NCBI RefSeq assembly: GCF_003480435.1
Contig: NZ_QUJB01000003.1
Location: 80,794-144,793 of the forward strand
Origin: Clostridium sp. AM30-24
GTDB lineage: Bacteria > Bacillota > Clostridia > Lachnospirales > Lachnospiraceae
DNA length: 64,000 nucleotides
Direction of reading: 5' to 3'
Shown here: piece by piece, positions 9,234 to 16,634 of the stretch
Numbering within the stretch: the stretch's first letter is position 1
Layout of the letters: each line of letters begins with the position of its first letter
Position numbers and translations under genes: made by a program
The notes under the pieces: generated by a model
Database searches by the model: none
Seen by the model: only the letters and a program-made list of their open reading frames with translations
What the model was told of the DNA's origin: nothing

Positions 9234-9887
9234 ATGAAATTTTTCATTGATACAGCCAATGTGGATGAAATCCGCAAAGCAAATGACATGGGAGTGATCT
9301 GCGGAGTTACAACAAATCCGTCCCTGATCGCAAAAGAAGGAAAAGATTATGTTGAGACTTTAAAAGAGATCGCTTCTATCGTAGACGGACCGATCAGCGG
9401 TGAGGTAAAGGCAACAACAACAGACGCGGAGGGAATGATCGCGGAGGGCCGCGAGATCGCGAAGATCCATCCGAATATGGTCGTTAAGATCCCGATGACC
9501 ATCGAAGGATTAAAGGCAACAAAAGTTCTTGCATCAGAAGGAATCAAGGTAAATGTGACTCTGATCTTCTCTGCAAATCAGGCACTTCTCGCAGCGAGAG
9601 CCGGTGCAGCTTACGTATCTCCGTTCTTAGGACGTCTCGATGATATCTCCCAGCCGGGTATCGATCTCATCGACACAGTTGCGGAAATCTTTGCTCTCCA
9701 TGATATTGAGACAGAGATCATTGCGGCAAGTGTACGCCACACAATGCATGTGACAGAGTGCGCACTTGCAGGTGCTGATATTGCGACAGTTCCGTATAAG
9801 GTGATCGAGCAGATGACACATCACCCGTTAACAGATCAGGGAATTGAAAAATTCCGCAAAGACTATGAAGCAGTTTTCGGTAAATAA
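9234..9887 (+). CDS. fsa: Transaldolase / fructose-6-phosphate aldolase (FSA/TalC type)
   Basis: This 217-residue class I aldolase belongs to the small transaldolase subfamily, in which members act as fructose-6-phosphate aldolase or transaldolase in the non-oxidative pentose phosphate pathway. The N-terminus [13 protein letters not shown], the GVTTNPSL motif (24-31) and the Schiff-base lysine in MVVKIPMT (K85) are all present, followed by [20 protein letters not shown] and the [11 protein letters not shown] segment near the C-terminus. The ATG at 9234 follows GGAGGGGGAACCA. Longer in-frame starts upstream were rejected because they overlap the promoter. The length is exactly that of the family. 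Which activity dominates cannot be told from sequence. Confidence 0.93.
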   Translation: MKFFIDTANVDEIRKANDMGVICGVTTNPSLIAKEGKDYVETLKEIASIVDGPISGEVKATTTDAEGMIAEGREIAKIHPNMVVKIPMTIEGLKATKVLASEGIKVNVTLIFSANQALLAARAGAAYVSPFLGRLDDISQPGIDLIDTVAEIFALHDIETEIIAASVRHTMHVTECALAGADIATVPYKVIEQMTHHPLTDQGIEKFRKDYEAVFGK

Positions 9888-9897
9888 GGAAAATTCA

Positions 9898-9926
9898 TGA
9901 GGACGCCTTAGGGCGTCTTTTTTTTG
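9898..9926 (+). terminator. Intrinsic terminator of fsa
   Basis: GGACGCC-TTA-GGGCGTC forms a tight stem followed by eight T residues. Confidence 0.85.
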
Positions 9927-9993
9927 CGCGCTTTTTCATGGTAAAGAGGTAGTGGACAGAATAAAATATGGAAAGAGAAAGGTAAAACAAAAA

Positions 9994-10893
9994 ATGGAAA
10001 CATCAGCAAAACAAAACAGGGTAGCATCTGCTATCCTTCAGACCGCGATCATCCTGTTAGGCCTAACGGTCTACGCCGCGGGAGTTGTCCTCTTCATCCT
10101 CCCGTTAGATATGATCGCAGCGGGAACCACAGGACTGGGCCTTTTCGCACAGCATTTTTTCGCGATTCCGCTCTCCGGCTTCGTGGCAGCCTTCAATATC
10201 GTCATGTTCGGCATAGGATGGGTGGAACTCGGAAAAAAGTTCGCGGCGACTACCCTGATCGCGACCTTCTATTATCCGTTTATCCTGAACCGTTTAAGCG
10301 TGCTCGTGGGGGATTTTATATTCACAAAAGACCCGATGCTCTGCGCGATCTTCGCGGGGATCATGATCGGTTTCTCATTGGGGATCGTGATCCGTTCCGG
10401 CGCGTCCACCGGTGGCATGGACATTCCGCCGCTTGTCCTGCAGAAACGCTTTAAGATCCCGGTATCCGTGTCCATGTATGCGTTCGATGTGACGATCCTC
10501 TTATCCCAGCTCCTTTTCCGTGACCGGGAGAAAATCCTCTACGGAATCATCATGGTCATGATCTACACCATGATCCTGGACAAGATGCTCGTGATGGGGA
10601 AAAAGCAGGTTCAGGCGAAGATCATCAGCGAGAAATATGAGGAGATCAACCTTGCGGTTCAGGAACAGCTTGACCGTGGGACGACCTTGTTTCAGGTGGA
10701 GGGCGGACACCTTAGAAAGCCGTCCATGGCTGTTGTCACCGTTGTTTCCGGCAGGGAACTTCAGAAATTAAACCGCATCGTCATGGATATCGACGGTGAG
10801 GCATTCATGGTAGTCCATCAGGTCGGAGAAGTCCGCGGCCGTGGCTTTACAGAGATGAAACGCCACCTGGAAGCGGCTGGTTTAAAAAATTAA
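9994..10893 (+). CDS. YitT family membrane protein (DUF2179)
   Basis: The 299-residue protein has five or six hydrophobic segments in the first ~190 residues (for example AILQTAIILLGLTVYAAGVVLF) and a soluble C-terminal domain of about 90 residues that matches the DUF2179 pattern (GTTLFQVEGGHLRKPSMAV...VVSGRELQKL). The family motif GASTGGMDIPPLVLQ is present. YitT proteins are common in Firmicutes, often in several copies; their function is unknown, and a transport or signalling role is suspected. The ATG at 9994 with AAAGG upstream is preferred over a GTG at 9952, where the ribosome site would be only 2 nt away. It is followed by a weak AT-rich hairpin (10912-10940). Confidence 0.85.
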   Translation: METSAKQNRVASAILQTAIILLGLTVYAAGVVLFILPLDMIAAGTTGLGLFAQHFFAIPLSGFVAAFNIVMFGIGWVELGKKFAATTLIATFYYPFILNRLSVLVGDFIFTKDPMLCAIFAGIMIGFSLGIVIRSGASTGGMDIPPLVLQKRFKIPVSVSMYAFDVTILLSQLLFRDREKILYGIIMVMIYTMILDKMLVMGKKQVQAKIISEKYEEINLAVQEQLDRGTTLFQVEGGHLRKPSMAVVTVVSGRELQKLNRIVMDIDGEAFMVVHQVGEVRGRGFTEMKRHLEAAGLKN

Positions 10894-10989
10894 GCTGTGT
10901 ACGAGGACTACGTTAGAAAAAAAGTTTCTTAATTTTTTCTGTCGAAAAAGCATAAAAATACTGCTAAGCAGGGGAAAAACTCCTTGAAT

Positions 10990-11018
10990 TTTACGTCAAA
11001 TCCGTTTATCATTAGAAT
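10990..11018 (+). promoter_or_regulatory. Candidate promoter of the carboxyltransferase cluster
   Basis: TTTACG (10990-10995) and TAGAAT (11013-11018) are spaced by 17 bp, about 50 bp upstream of the first gene. The -35 box is weak. Confidence 0.45.
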
Positions 11019-11068
11019 AGGCAGAAATTTGATTTTCGTCAATTTAAGGAAAAATGGAGGACAGCAAA

Positions 11069-12499
11069 ATGACAAAAACGTCGGCAATCAACAGAATTCA
11101 TGATTTGCTTGATGACAACAGCTTTGTTGAGGTTGGTGCTTATATTACTGCCAGAAGCACTGATTACAACATGCAGTCTCAGGAAACTCCTGCAGATGGT
11201 GTTGTTACCGGTTATGGTACAATCAATGGCGCTCTCGTTTATGTGTACAGCCAGGATGCATCCGTAATGGGCGGATCCATCGGCGAAATGCACGCAAAGA
11301 AGATCGAGAAGCTCTATCATATGGCCATGAAAATGGGTGCGCCTATTATCGGGCTTGTTGACTGTGCAGGATTCAGACTTCAGGAAAACATGGATGCTCT
11401 GGACGGCTTCGGCAAACTTTATGTATGCCAGGCAATGGCATCCGGTGTGATCCCGCAGATTCAGGCTGTGTTTGGCAATTGCGGCGGCGGAATGGCAGTT
11501 GCATCTGAAATGGCTGATTTTACATTTATGGAGGAGAACGCAAAATTATTTGTGAACGCTCCGTTTGTAATCGCTGAGAACGATGCTGACAATTCCAGCG
11601 CTGAATATCAGGCAAAAGAGACAGGAAATGTATGCGCAACTGGTTCCGAGAAAGATATTATGACCGAGATCAGAAACCTTGTTTCCATCCTCCCGGCTAA
11701 CAACGAGGACGATATGTCTTACAGTGAATGTGAAGATGACTTAAACAGAATCTGCACAGATATTGAAAATTGCGCAGGCGATACATCCATCGCACTGTCT
11801 ATGATCTCCGACGATGGCTTCTATATGGAAATGAAGAAGGACTATGCACCGGAGATGGTAACGGCATTTATCCGTTTAAACGGAGCTACCATCGGTTGTG
11901 TTGCAAACCGCAGCGAAGTTTATACAGACGGCGAGAAGACTGCTTCCTATGACGCAGCCCTTACCGCGACAGGATGTGAGAAGGCAGCAGCGTTTGTTAA
12001 TTTCTGCAACGCTTTCGAGATCCCGGTACTTACACTCGTCAATGTAGATGGCTACAAGAACTGCAAATGCAACGAGAAGAAGATCGCGAAAGCGGCTGCA
12101 CGCCTGACTTACGCGTTCGCTAACGCAGATGTTCCGAAGGTAACTGTCGTTGTCGGCAAGGCAAACGGAACAGCAGGTCTTACCATGAACAGCAAGTCCA
12201 TCGGTTCTGACATTGTATACGCATGGAAGAACGCGAAGATCGGAGTTATGGAAGCAGCACCGGCTGTGAAGATCATGTATGCTGACGAGATCGCGAAGGC
12301 TGACAATGCGGCAGCCCTGATCAATGAGAAGACAGCACAGTATAATGAGATGCAGGCAAGCGCTCTCGCGGCAGCAAAGAGAGGATATGCAGATGATATC
12401 ATCGAGGCTTCCGAGACAAGACAGCGTGTAGCCGCTGCATTTGAGATGCTGTTCACAAAAAGAGAGGATCGTCCGTCCAAAAAGCACGGAACGATCTAA
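11069..12499 (+). CDS. mmdA: Acyl-CoA carboxyltransferase subunit (methylmalonyl-CoA decarboxylase alpha / transcarboxylase 12S-like)
   Basis: This 476-residue protein belongs to the biotin-dependent carboxyltransferase (crotonase-fold) family. It would transfer a carboxyl group between an acyl-CoA, such as malonyl- or methylmalonyl-CoA, and the biotin carrier encoded two genes downstream. The N-terminal half has DGVVTGYGTINGALVYVYSQD and the oxyanion-hole GGSIGEMHAKKIEKL. The middle shows the FGNCGGGMAVASEMADF stretch, and the C-terminal half begins with FIRLNGATIGCVANRSE. It is slightly shorter than classical MmdA (about 510 residues). The second ATG (11069), 8 nt after GGAGG, is preferred over the ATG at 11054. 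It heads a five-gene same-strand cluster with gaps of 17-66 bp. The acyl-CoA substrate is inferred, not shown. Confidence 0.85.
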   Translation: MTKTSAINRIHDLLDDNSFVEVGAYITARSTDYNMQSQETPADGVVTGYGTINGALVYVYSQDASVMGGSIGEMHAKKIEKLYHMAMKMGAPIIGLVDCAGFRLQENMDALDGFGKLYVCQAMASGVIPQIQAVFGNCGGGMAVASEMADFTFMEENAKLFVNAPFVIAENDADNSSAEYQAKETGNVCATGSEKDIMTEIRNLVSILPANNEDDMSYSECEDDLNRICTDIENCAGDTSIALSMISDDGFYMEMKKDYAPEMVTAFIRLNGATIGCVANRSEVYTDGEKTASYDAALTATGCEKAAAFVNFCNAFEIPVLTLVNVDGYKNCKCNEKKIAKAAARLTYAFANADVPKVTVVVGKANGTAGLTMNSKSIGSDIVYAWKNAKIGVMEAAPAVKIMYADEIAKADNAAALINEKTAQYNEMQASALAAAKRGYADDIIEASETRQRVAAAFEMLFTKREDRPSKKHGTI

Positions 12500-12516
12500 T
12501 ATGAGGTGGCTGAAAT

Positions 12517-13311
12517 ATGAAACAGAGAATTAGAAGAATCTGGCTTGCACTCTGCATGGCAGTTTGTCTCTTCGCGCTTGCAGGATGCTCTGCAGCCGCT
12601 GACACCGCTGAAACAATCGATCCGCAGATCGAAATGGCGATGCAGTCCGGCTCCCAGCAGTACCTGGATCTGTTCAACCAGATGGATGATGCTTCCATCG
12701 AACAGGCCCTTGCAACAAGCGTAAAGAACAAAGATACTGTTATGGAGAATGCGTTAAAATCCTGGGATTCCATTAAGGATGACCTTGGCGCGTTCGTTTC
12801 CAGCGAGACAGCAGTCGTTACAAAAGGTGATGACGGCTATATCGCAAGAATGAACACCGTTTACGAGAAGAGAGCGATGGAATTCACTCTGATCGCGGAC
12901 GAAGATCTCAGCAAAGTTGAGACAATTTCCTTCTCCCCGGTTTACACAACAGGCGAGAAGATGGCGAAAGCCGGAATGAATACCTTAATGGGTATGGGCG
13001 TTGTTTTCGTAGTCCTGATCTTCATCAGCTGGCTGATCAGCATGTTCAAATACATCAGCGTATTTGAGGCAAAGATGAAAGCGAAGAAGAATGCGGCAGC
13101 GGCAGCACCTGTGGCAGCACCAGCAGCACCGGCCCCTGCAGCAGCACCGGCTCCGACAGCAGCTCCGGCTGAGGAGGAGAACCTTACCGATGATACAGAA
13201 CTCGTTTCCGTAATCACAGCAGCAATCGCAGCTTACGAGGGAAAAGAGACTGTTGACAACGGACTTGTAGTCCGCTCCATCAAACGTGTTTCTAACAGAA
13301 ACTGGAATTAA
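12517..13311 (+). CDS. OadG/MmdD-like gamma subunit with lipobox and extracytoplasmic domain
   Basis: The 264-residue product joins an exported part to a gamma-type membrane anchor. A signal peptide ends in the lipobox LAGC (Cys24). Residues 35-145 form a small extracytoplasmic domain that resembles DUF3887 in pattern. One membrane helix at about 156-178 (TLMGMGVVFVVLIFISWLIS) is typical of oxaloacetate or methylmalonyl-CoA decarboxylase gamma subunits. An Ala/Pro-rich cytoplasmic linker (about 193-223) and a short terminal helical domain (VSVITAAIAAYEG) follow. Classical OadG proteins are about 85-120 residues without a lipobox, so this is an extended form. Its position between the carboxyltransferase and the biotin carrier supports a role in assembling the pump. 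Confidence 0.8.
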   Translation: MKQRIRRIWLALCMAVCLFALAGCSAAADTAETIDPQIEMAMQSGSQQYLDLFNQMDDASIEQALATSVKNKDTVMENALKSWDSIKDDLGAFVSSETAVVTKGDDGYIARMNTVYEKRAMEFTLIADEDLSKVETISFSPVYTTGEKMAKAGMNTLMGMGVVFVVLIFISWLISMFKYISVFEAKMKAKKNAAAAAPVAAPAAPAPAAAPAPTAAPAEEENLTDDTELVSVITAAIAAYEGKETVDNGLVVRSIKRVSNRNWN

Positions 13312-13332
13312 TATTATCAGGAGGAAATCACA

Positions 13333-13728
13333 ATGAAAAATTATACAATCACAGTAAACGGTAATGTATATGAAGTAACAGTAGAAGAGGGCTTCACAGG
13401 CGCAGCTTCCGCACCGAAGGCAGCAGCACCGGCTCCGAAGGCAGCACCGGCAGCAGCACCGAAGGCAGCTCCGGCACCGGCAGCAGCTCCGGCAGCTCCG
13501 GCTGGCGCAGCAGGCGCAGTAGCAGTTACAGCTCCGATGCCGGGTAAGATCCTTGGCGTTAAGGCATCTGCAGGTCAGGCTGTTAAGAGAGGTCAGGTTC
13601 TCCTGATCCTTGAAGCTATGAAGATGGAGAACGAGATCGTTGCTCCGCAGGACGGCACTGTTGCAACAATCAACGTTGCTGTTGGTGATTCCGTAGAGCC
13701 GGGTGCTACACTCGCTACATTAAACTAA
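13333..13728 (+). CDS. mmdC: Biotin carboxyl carrier protein (biotin/lipoyl attachment domain)
   Basis: This 131-residue protein has a short N-terminal segment (MKNYTITVNGNVYEVTVEE), an Ala/Pro/Lys linker (about residues 25-60) and a C-terminal biotinyl domain with the canonical EAMKMENE motif. Lys97 would carry biotin. It would shuttle carboxyl groups from the carboxyltransferase subunits to the membrane decarboxylase beta subunit. The linker repeats PKAAPA-type units and is likely flexible. A ribosome site AGGAGG lies 7 nt before the ATG, and the gap to the previous gene is 21 bp. The size and design match MmdC and the 1.3S subunit of transcarboxylase. Confidence 0.95.
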   Translation: MKNYTITVNGNVYEVTVEEGFTGAASAPKAAAPAPKAAPAAAPKAAPAPAAAPAAPAGAAGAVAVTAPMPGKILGVKASAGQAVKRGQVLLILEAMKMENEIVAPQDGTVATINVAVGDSVEPGATLATLN

Positions 13729-13766
13729 TTTTCTGCTGACTGCAGATTCCACATGGAGGGATTAAC

Positions 13767-14915
13767 ATGGAATACATTCAAAATACACTTTTGAATCTTC
13801 TTCAGCAGACAGCATTCCTGAATTTAAGCGTAGGAAACCTGATCATGATCTTAGTTGCGTGTATCTTCCTTTACCTTGCGATCGGAAAAGGATTTGAGCC
13901 GCTTCTTCTTGTACCGATTTCCTTTGGTATGCTGCTTGTAAATATCTACCCGGATATTATGCTGAGCATTGAAGATTCTTCTAACGGAGTTGGAGGACTT
14001 CTTCACTACTTCTATTTACTGGATGAGTGGAGTATTCTTCCGTCCCTGATCTTCATGGGTGTAGGCGCGATGACAGACTTCGGTCCGCTGATCGCTAACC
14101 CGAAGAGCTTCCTTTTAGGCGCTGCCGCACAGTTCGGTATCTACGCCGCTTACTTTATGGCTATTTTCATGGGCTTCAACGACAAGGCAGCCGCAGCGAT
14201 CTCCATCATCGGTGGTGCTGATGGCCCAACATCCATCTTCCTTGCAGGTAAGCTTGGACAGACTGAGTTCATGGGACCGATCGCCGTAGCAGCTTACTCC
14301 TACATGGCCCTCGTTCCGATCATTCAGCCGCCGATCATGAAACTCTTAACAACGGAAGAAGAGAGAAAGATCAAGATGGAACAGCTTCGTCCGGTATCCA
14401 AACTTGAGAAGATCCTCTTCCCGGTTATCGTTACGATCGTAGTTTGTATGATCCTTCCGACAACAGCTCCGCTCGTTGGTATGCTTATGGTTGGTAACCT
14501 CTTCCGCGAGTCTGGCGTTGTTAAACAGTTACAGGAGACAGCTTCCAACGCTCTTATGTACATCGTTGTAATCGTTCTCGGTCTTTCCGTTGGCGCTACA
14601 ACAAGTGCTGAGAGATTCTTAAAAGTTACAACTATCAAGATCGTTATCCTTGGACTTATCGCGTTCGCGTTCGGTACAGCAGCCGGCGTTATCTTTGGTA
14701 AGCTCATGTGCAAGGTAACTGGTGGTAAGGTTAATCCGTTAATCGGTTCTGCCGGAGTATCCGCAGTTCCGATGGCAGCCCGTGTATCCCAGAAGGTTGG
14801 TTCTGAGGCAGATCCGACAAACTTCCTTCTTATGCACGCAATGGGACCGAACGTAGCCGGCGTTATCGGTACAGCAGTTGCTGCAGGTACCTTCATGGCT
14901 ATCTTCGGAGTTTAA
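13767..14915 (+). CDS. mmdB: Sodium-translocating decarboxylase beta subunit
   Basis: The 382-residue integral membrane protein belongs to the OadB/MmdB/GcdB family. It decarboxylates carboxybiotin and uses the energy to move Na+ out of the cell. The hallmark [10 protein letters not shown] (residues 149-158) contains the conserved Asp implicated in sodium transport, and [14 protein letters not shown] and the C-terminal [15 protein letters not shown]...[16 protein letters not shown] stretch are also family features. At least nine hydrophobic segments are visible. The gene follows the biotin carrier by 38 bp with GGAGGGATTAAC before the ATG. Its presence shows that the cluster encodes a membrane pump and not only a soluble transcarboxylase. 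Confidence 0.95.
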   Translation: MEYIQNTLLNLLQQTAFLNLSVGNLIMILVACIFLYLAIGKGFEPLLLVPISFGMLLVNIYPDIMLSIEDSSNGVGGLLHYFYLLDEWSILPSLIFMGVGAMTDFGPLIANPKSFLLGAAAQFGIYAAYFMAIFMGFNDKAAAAISIIGGADGPTSIFLAGKLGQTEFMGPIAVAAYSYMALVPIIQPPIMKLLTTEEERKIKMEQLRPVSKLEKILFPVIVTIVVCMILPTTAPLVGMLMVGNLFRESGVVKQLQETASNALMYIVVIVLGLSVGATTSAERFLKVTTIKIVILGLIAFAFGTAAGVIFGKLMCKVTGGKVNPLIGSAGVSAVPMAARVSQKVGSEADPTNFLLMHAMGPNVAGVIGTAVAAGTFMAIFGV

Positions 14916-14981
14916 TTGGAACCGAAACTTTTAATATAGGGAGGTCTGCCCGGGCAGATCTCCCGGTAGGAGGATAATAAA

Positions 14982-16394
14982 ATGGCAGAAGTTCAGAAAA
15001 AGCCGGTTAAGATCGTTGAGACCGTTCTTCGTGATGCGCATCAGTCTCTCCTTGCAACAAGAATGACGACTGATCAGATGCTTCCGATCGTTGACAAAAT
15101 GGATAAAGTTGGCTACTACGCAGTAGAATGCTGGGGCGGCGCTACTTTTGATGCCTGCCTGCGTTTCCTGAAGGAAGATCCGTGGGAGAGACTCAGAAAA
15201 CTGAGAGCTGGATTCAAGAACACGAAGCTTCAGATGCTGTTCCGTGGTCAGAATATCCTTGGATACAATCATTATGCAGATGATGTGGTTGAGTACTTTG
15301 TACAGAAATCCATCGCAAATGGTATTGATATTATCCGTATTTTTGACTGCCTGAATGATATCAGAAACCTTGAGACTGCCGTTAAGGCAACAAAAAAGGA
15401 AGGCGGACATGCCCAGATCGCCCTTTGCTATACATTAGGCGATGCGTATACACTTGATTACTGGAAGAATATCGCTTCCGAGATCGAGAGCATGGGCGCT
15501 GATTCCCTCTGCATCAAGGATATGGCAGGTCTGTTAACTCCGTATGCGGCTACTGAGCTTGTTACGGCATTAAAACAGGGTACAAAGCTGCCGATCGACC
15601 TGCACACGCACTATACCTCCGGTGTTGCTTCCATGACATATTTAAAGGCTGTGGAAGCAGGCTGCGATATCATTGACTGCGCAATGTCTCCGCTGGCTCT
15701 CGGTACATCCCAGCCGGCAACTGAAGTTATGGTTGAGACATTCCGCGGCACCAAGTATGATACTAGCTATGACCAGAATCTGCTTGCAGAGATCACCGAT
15801 TACTTCACACCGATCCGTGAGGAAGCTTTAAAGAGCGGCCTTCTGAACCCGAAGGTTCTCGGTGTAAACATCAAGACGCTCCAGTATCAGGTACCGGGCG
15901 GAATGCTTTCCAACCTTGTTTCCCAGTTAAAGGAAGCTGGCCAGGAAGACAAGTACCGCGCAGTGCTTGAGGAGATCCCGAGAGTAAGAAAAGACTTCGG
16001 TGAGCCGCCGCTTGTAACTCCGTCCTCCCAGATCGTTGGTACACAGGCTGTATTGAACGTTCTTGCCGGCGAGAGATATAAGATGGTTCCGAAGGAGTCC
16101 AAGAAGATCATGATGGGCGAATTTGGTAAGACGGTAAAACCGTTCAACAAAGAAGTCCAGAAGAAGATCATCGGCGATGCAACTCCGATCACCTGTCGTC
16201 CAGCAGATCTGATCGAGCCGCAGCTGCCGAAATTCGAGAAGGAATGCGCACAGTGGAAGCAGCAGGATGAGGATGTATTATCCTATGCTCTGTTCCCGGC
16301 TGTAGCAAAAGACTTCTTCGAGTACCGTGAAGCCCAGCAGACAAAGGTTGACCGCAAGGTTGCTGATAAGGAAAGCAAGGCTTATCCGGTATAA
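14982..16394 (+). CDS. oadA: Oxaloacetate/pyruvate carboxyltransferase subunit without biotin domain (OadA / 5S-like)
   Basis: This 470-residue protein is the TIM-barrel carboxyltransferase found in oxaloacetate decarboxylase alpha, pyruvate carboxylase and transcarboxylase 5S. It has ETVLRDAHQSLLATRM (residues 13-28, metal-binding Asp18), the carboxylated lysine segment LCIKDMAGLLTP and the zinc ligands in DLHTHYTSG. The C-terminal conserved carboxylase domain is present (GGMLSNLVSQL...DFGEPPLVTPSSQIVG), but the protein stops before the biotinyl domain found in full-length OadA, so it must use the separate carrier encoded upstream. It closes the cluster, 66 bp after the beta subunit, with AGGAGG before the ATG. 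A terminator follows. Confidence 0.93.
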   Translation: MAEVQKKPVKIVETVLRDAHQSLLATRMTTDQMLPIVDKMDKVGYYAVECWGGATFDACLRFLKEDPWERLRKLRAGFKNTKLQMLFRGQNILGYNHYADDVVEYFVQKSIANGIDIIRIFDCLNDIRNLETAVKATKKEGGHAQIALCYTLGDAYTLDYWKNIASEIESMGADSLCIKDMAGLLTPYAATELVTALKQGTKLPIDLHTHYTSGVASMTYLKAVEAGCDIIDCAMSPLALGTSQPATEVMVETFRGTKYDTSYDQNLLAEITDYFTPIREEALKSGLLNPKVLGVNIKTLQYQVPGGMLSNLVSQLKEAGQEDKYRAVLEEIPRVRKDFGEPPLVTPSSQIVGTQAVLNVLAGERYKMVPKESKKIMMGEFGKTVKPFNKEVQKKIIGDATPITCRPADLIEPQLPKFEKECAQWKQQDEDVLSYALFPAVAKDFFEYREAQQTKVDRKVADKESKAYPV

Positions 16395-16435
16395 TTTTGC
16401 AGTAAATCTAAATATCAATTGACGAAAAAATGAAG

Positions 16436-16469
16436 TCCGGCATTTCCGTGAGGAGGTGCCGGATTTTTT
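16436..16469 (+). terminator. Intrinsic terminator of the decarboxylase cluster
   Basis: TCCGGCA and TGCCGGA pair around a 14-base loop and are followed by T6. Confidence 0.85.
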
Positions 16470-16543
16470 ATGCGCACTTTTTTAATTTTTCATTAAGAAA
16501 ATGCGGCAATATTTGGAATTTGTGTGAAGTTTCCCATACGCAG

Positions 16544-16573
16544 TTGACAGGAAAGTCCATTTGTCTTTATAAT
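16544..16573 (+). promoter_or_regulatory. Strong sigma-A promoter
   Basis: TTGACA (16544-16549) and TATAAT (16568-16573) with an 18-bp spacer, about 60 bp before the secreted SH3b protein gene. Confidence 0.85.
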
Positions 16574-16634
16574 GGGTATGATGTCGGTTTTCTGCTAAAA
16601 TTTCATAAAACCGGCAGTGGGAGAAAAAAATAAC

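Noticed and set aside
13081-13180. Ala/Pro-rich repeats in the gamma subunit and the biotin carrier (13420-13510) as a DNA repeat element
   Set aside because: They are coding linkers of decarboxylase subunits, with GCA/CCG codon repeats, and not mobile repeats.
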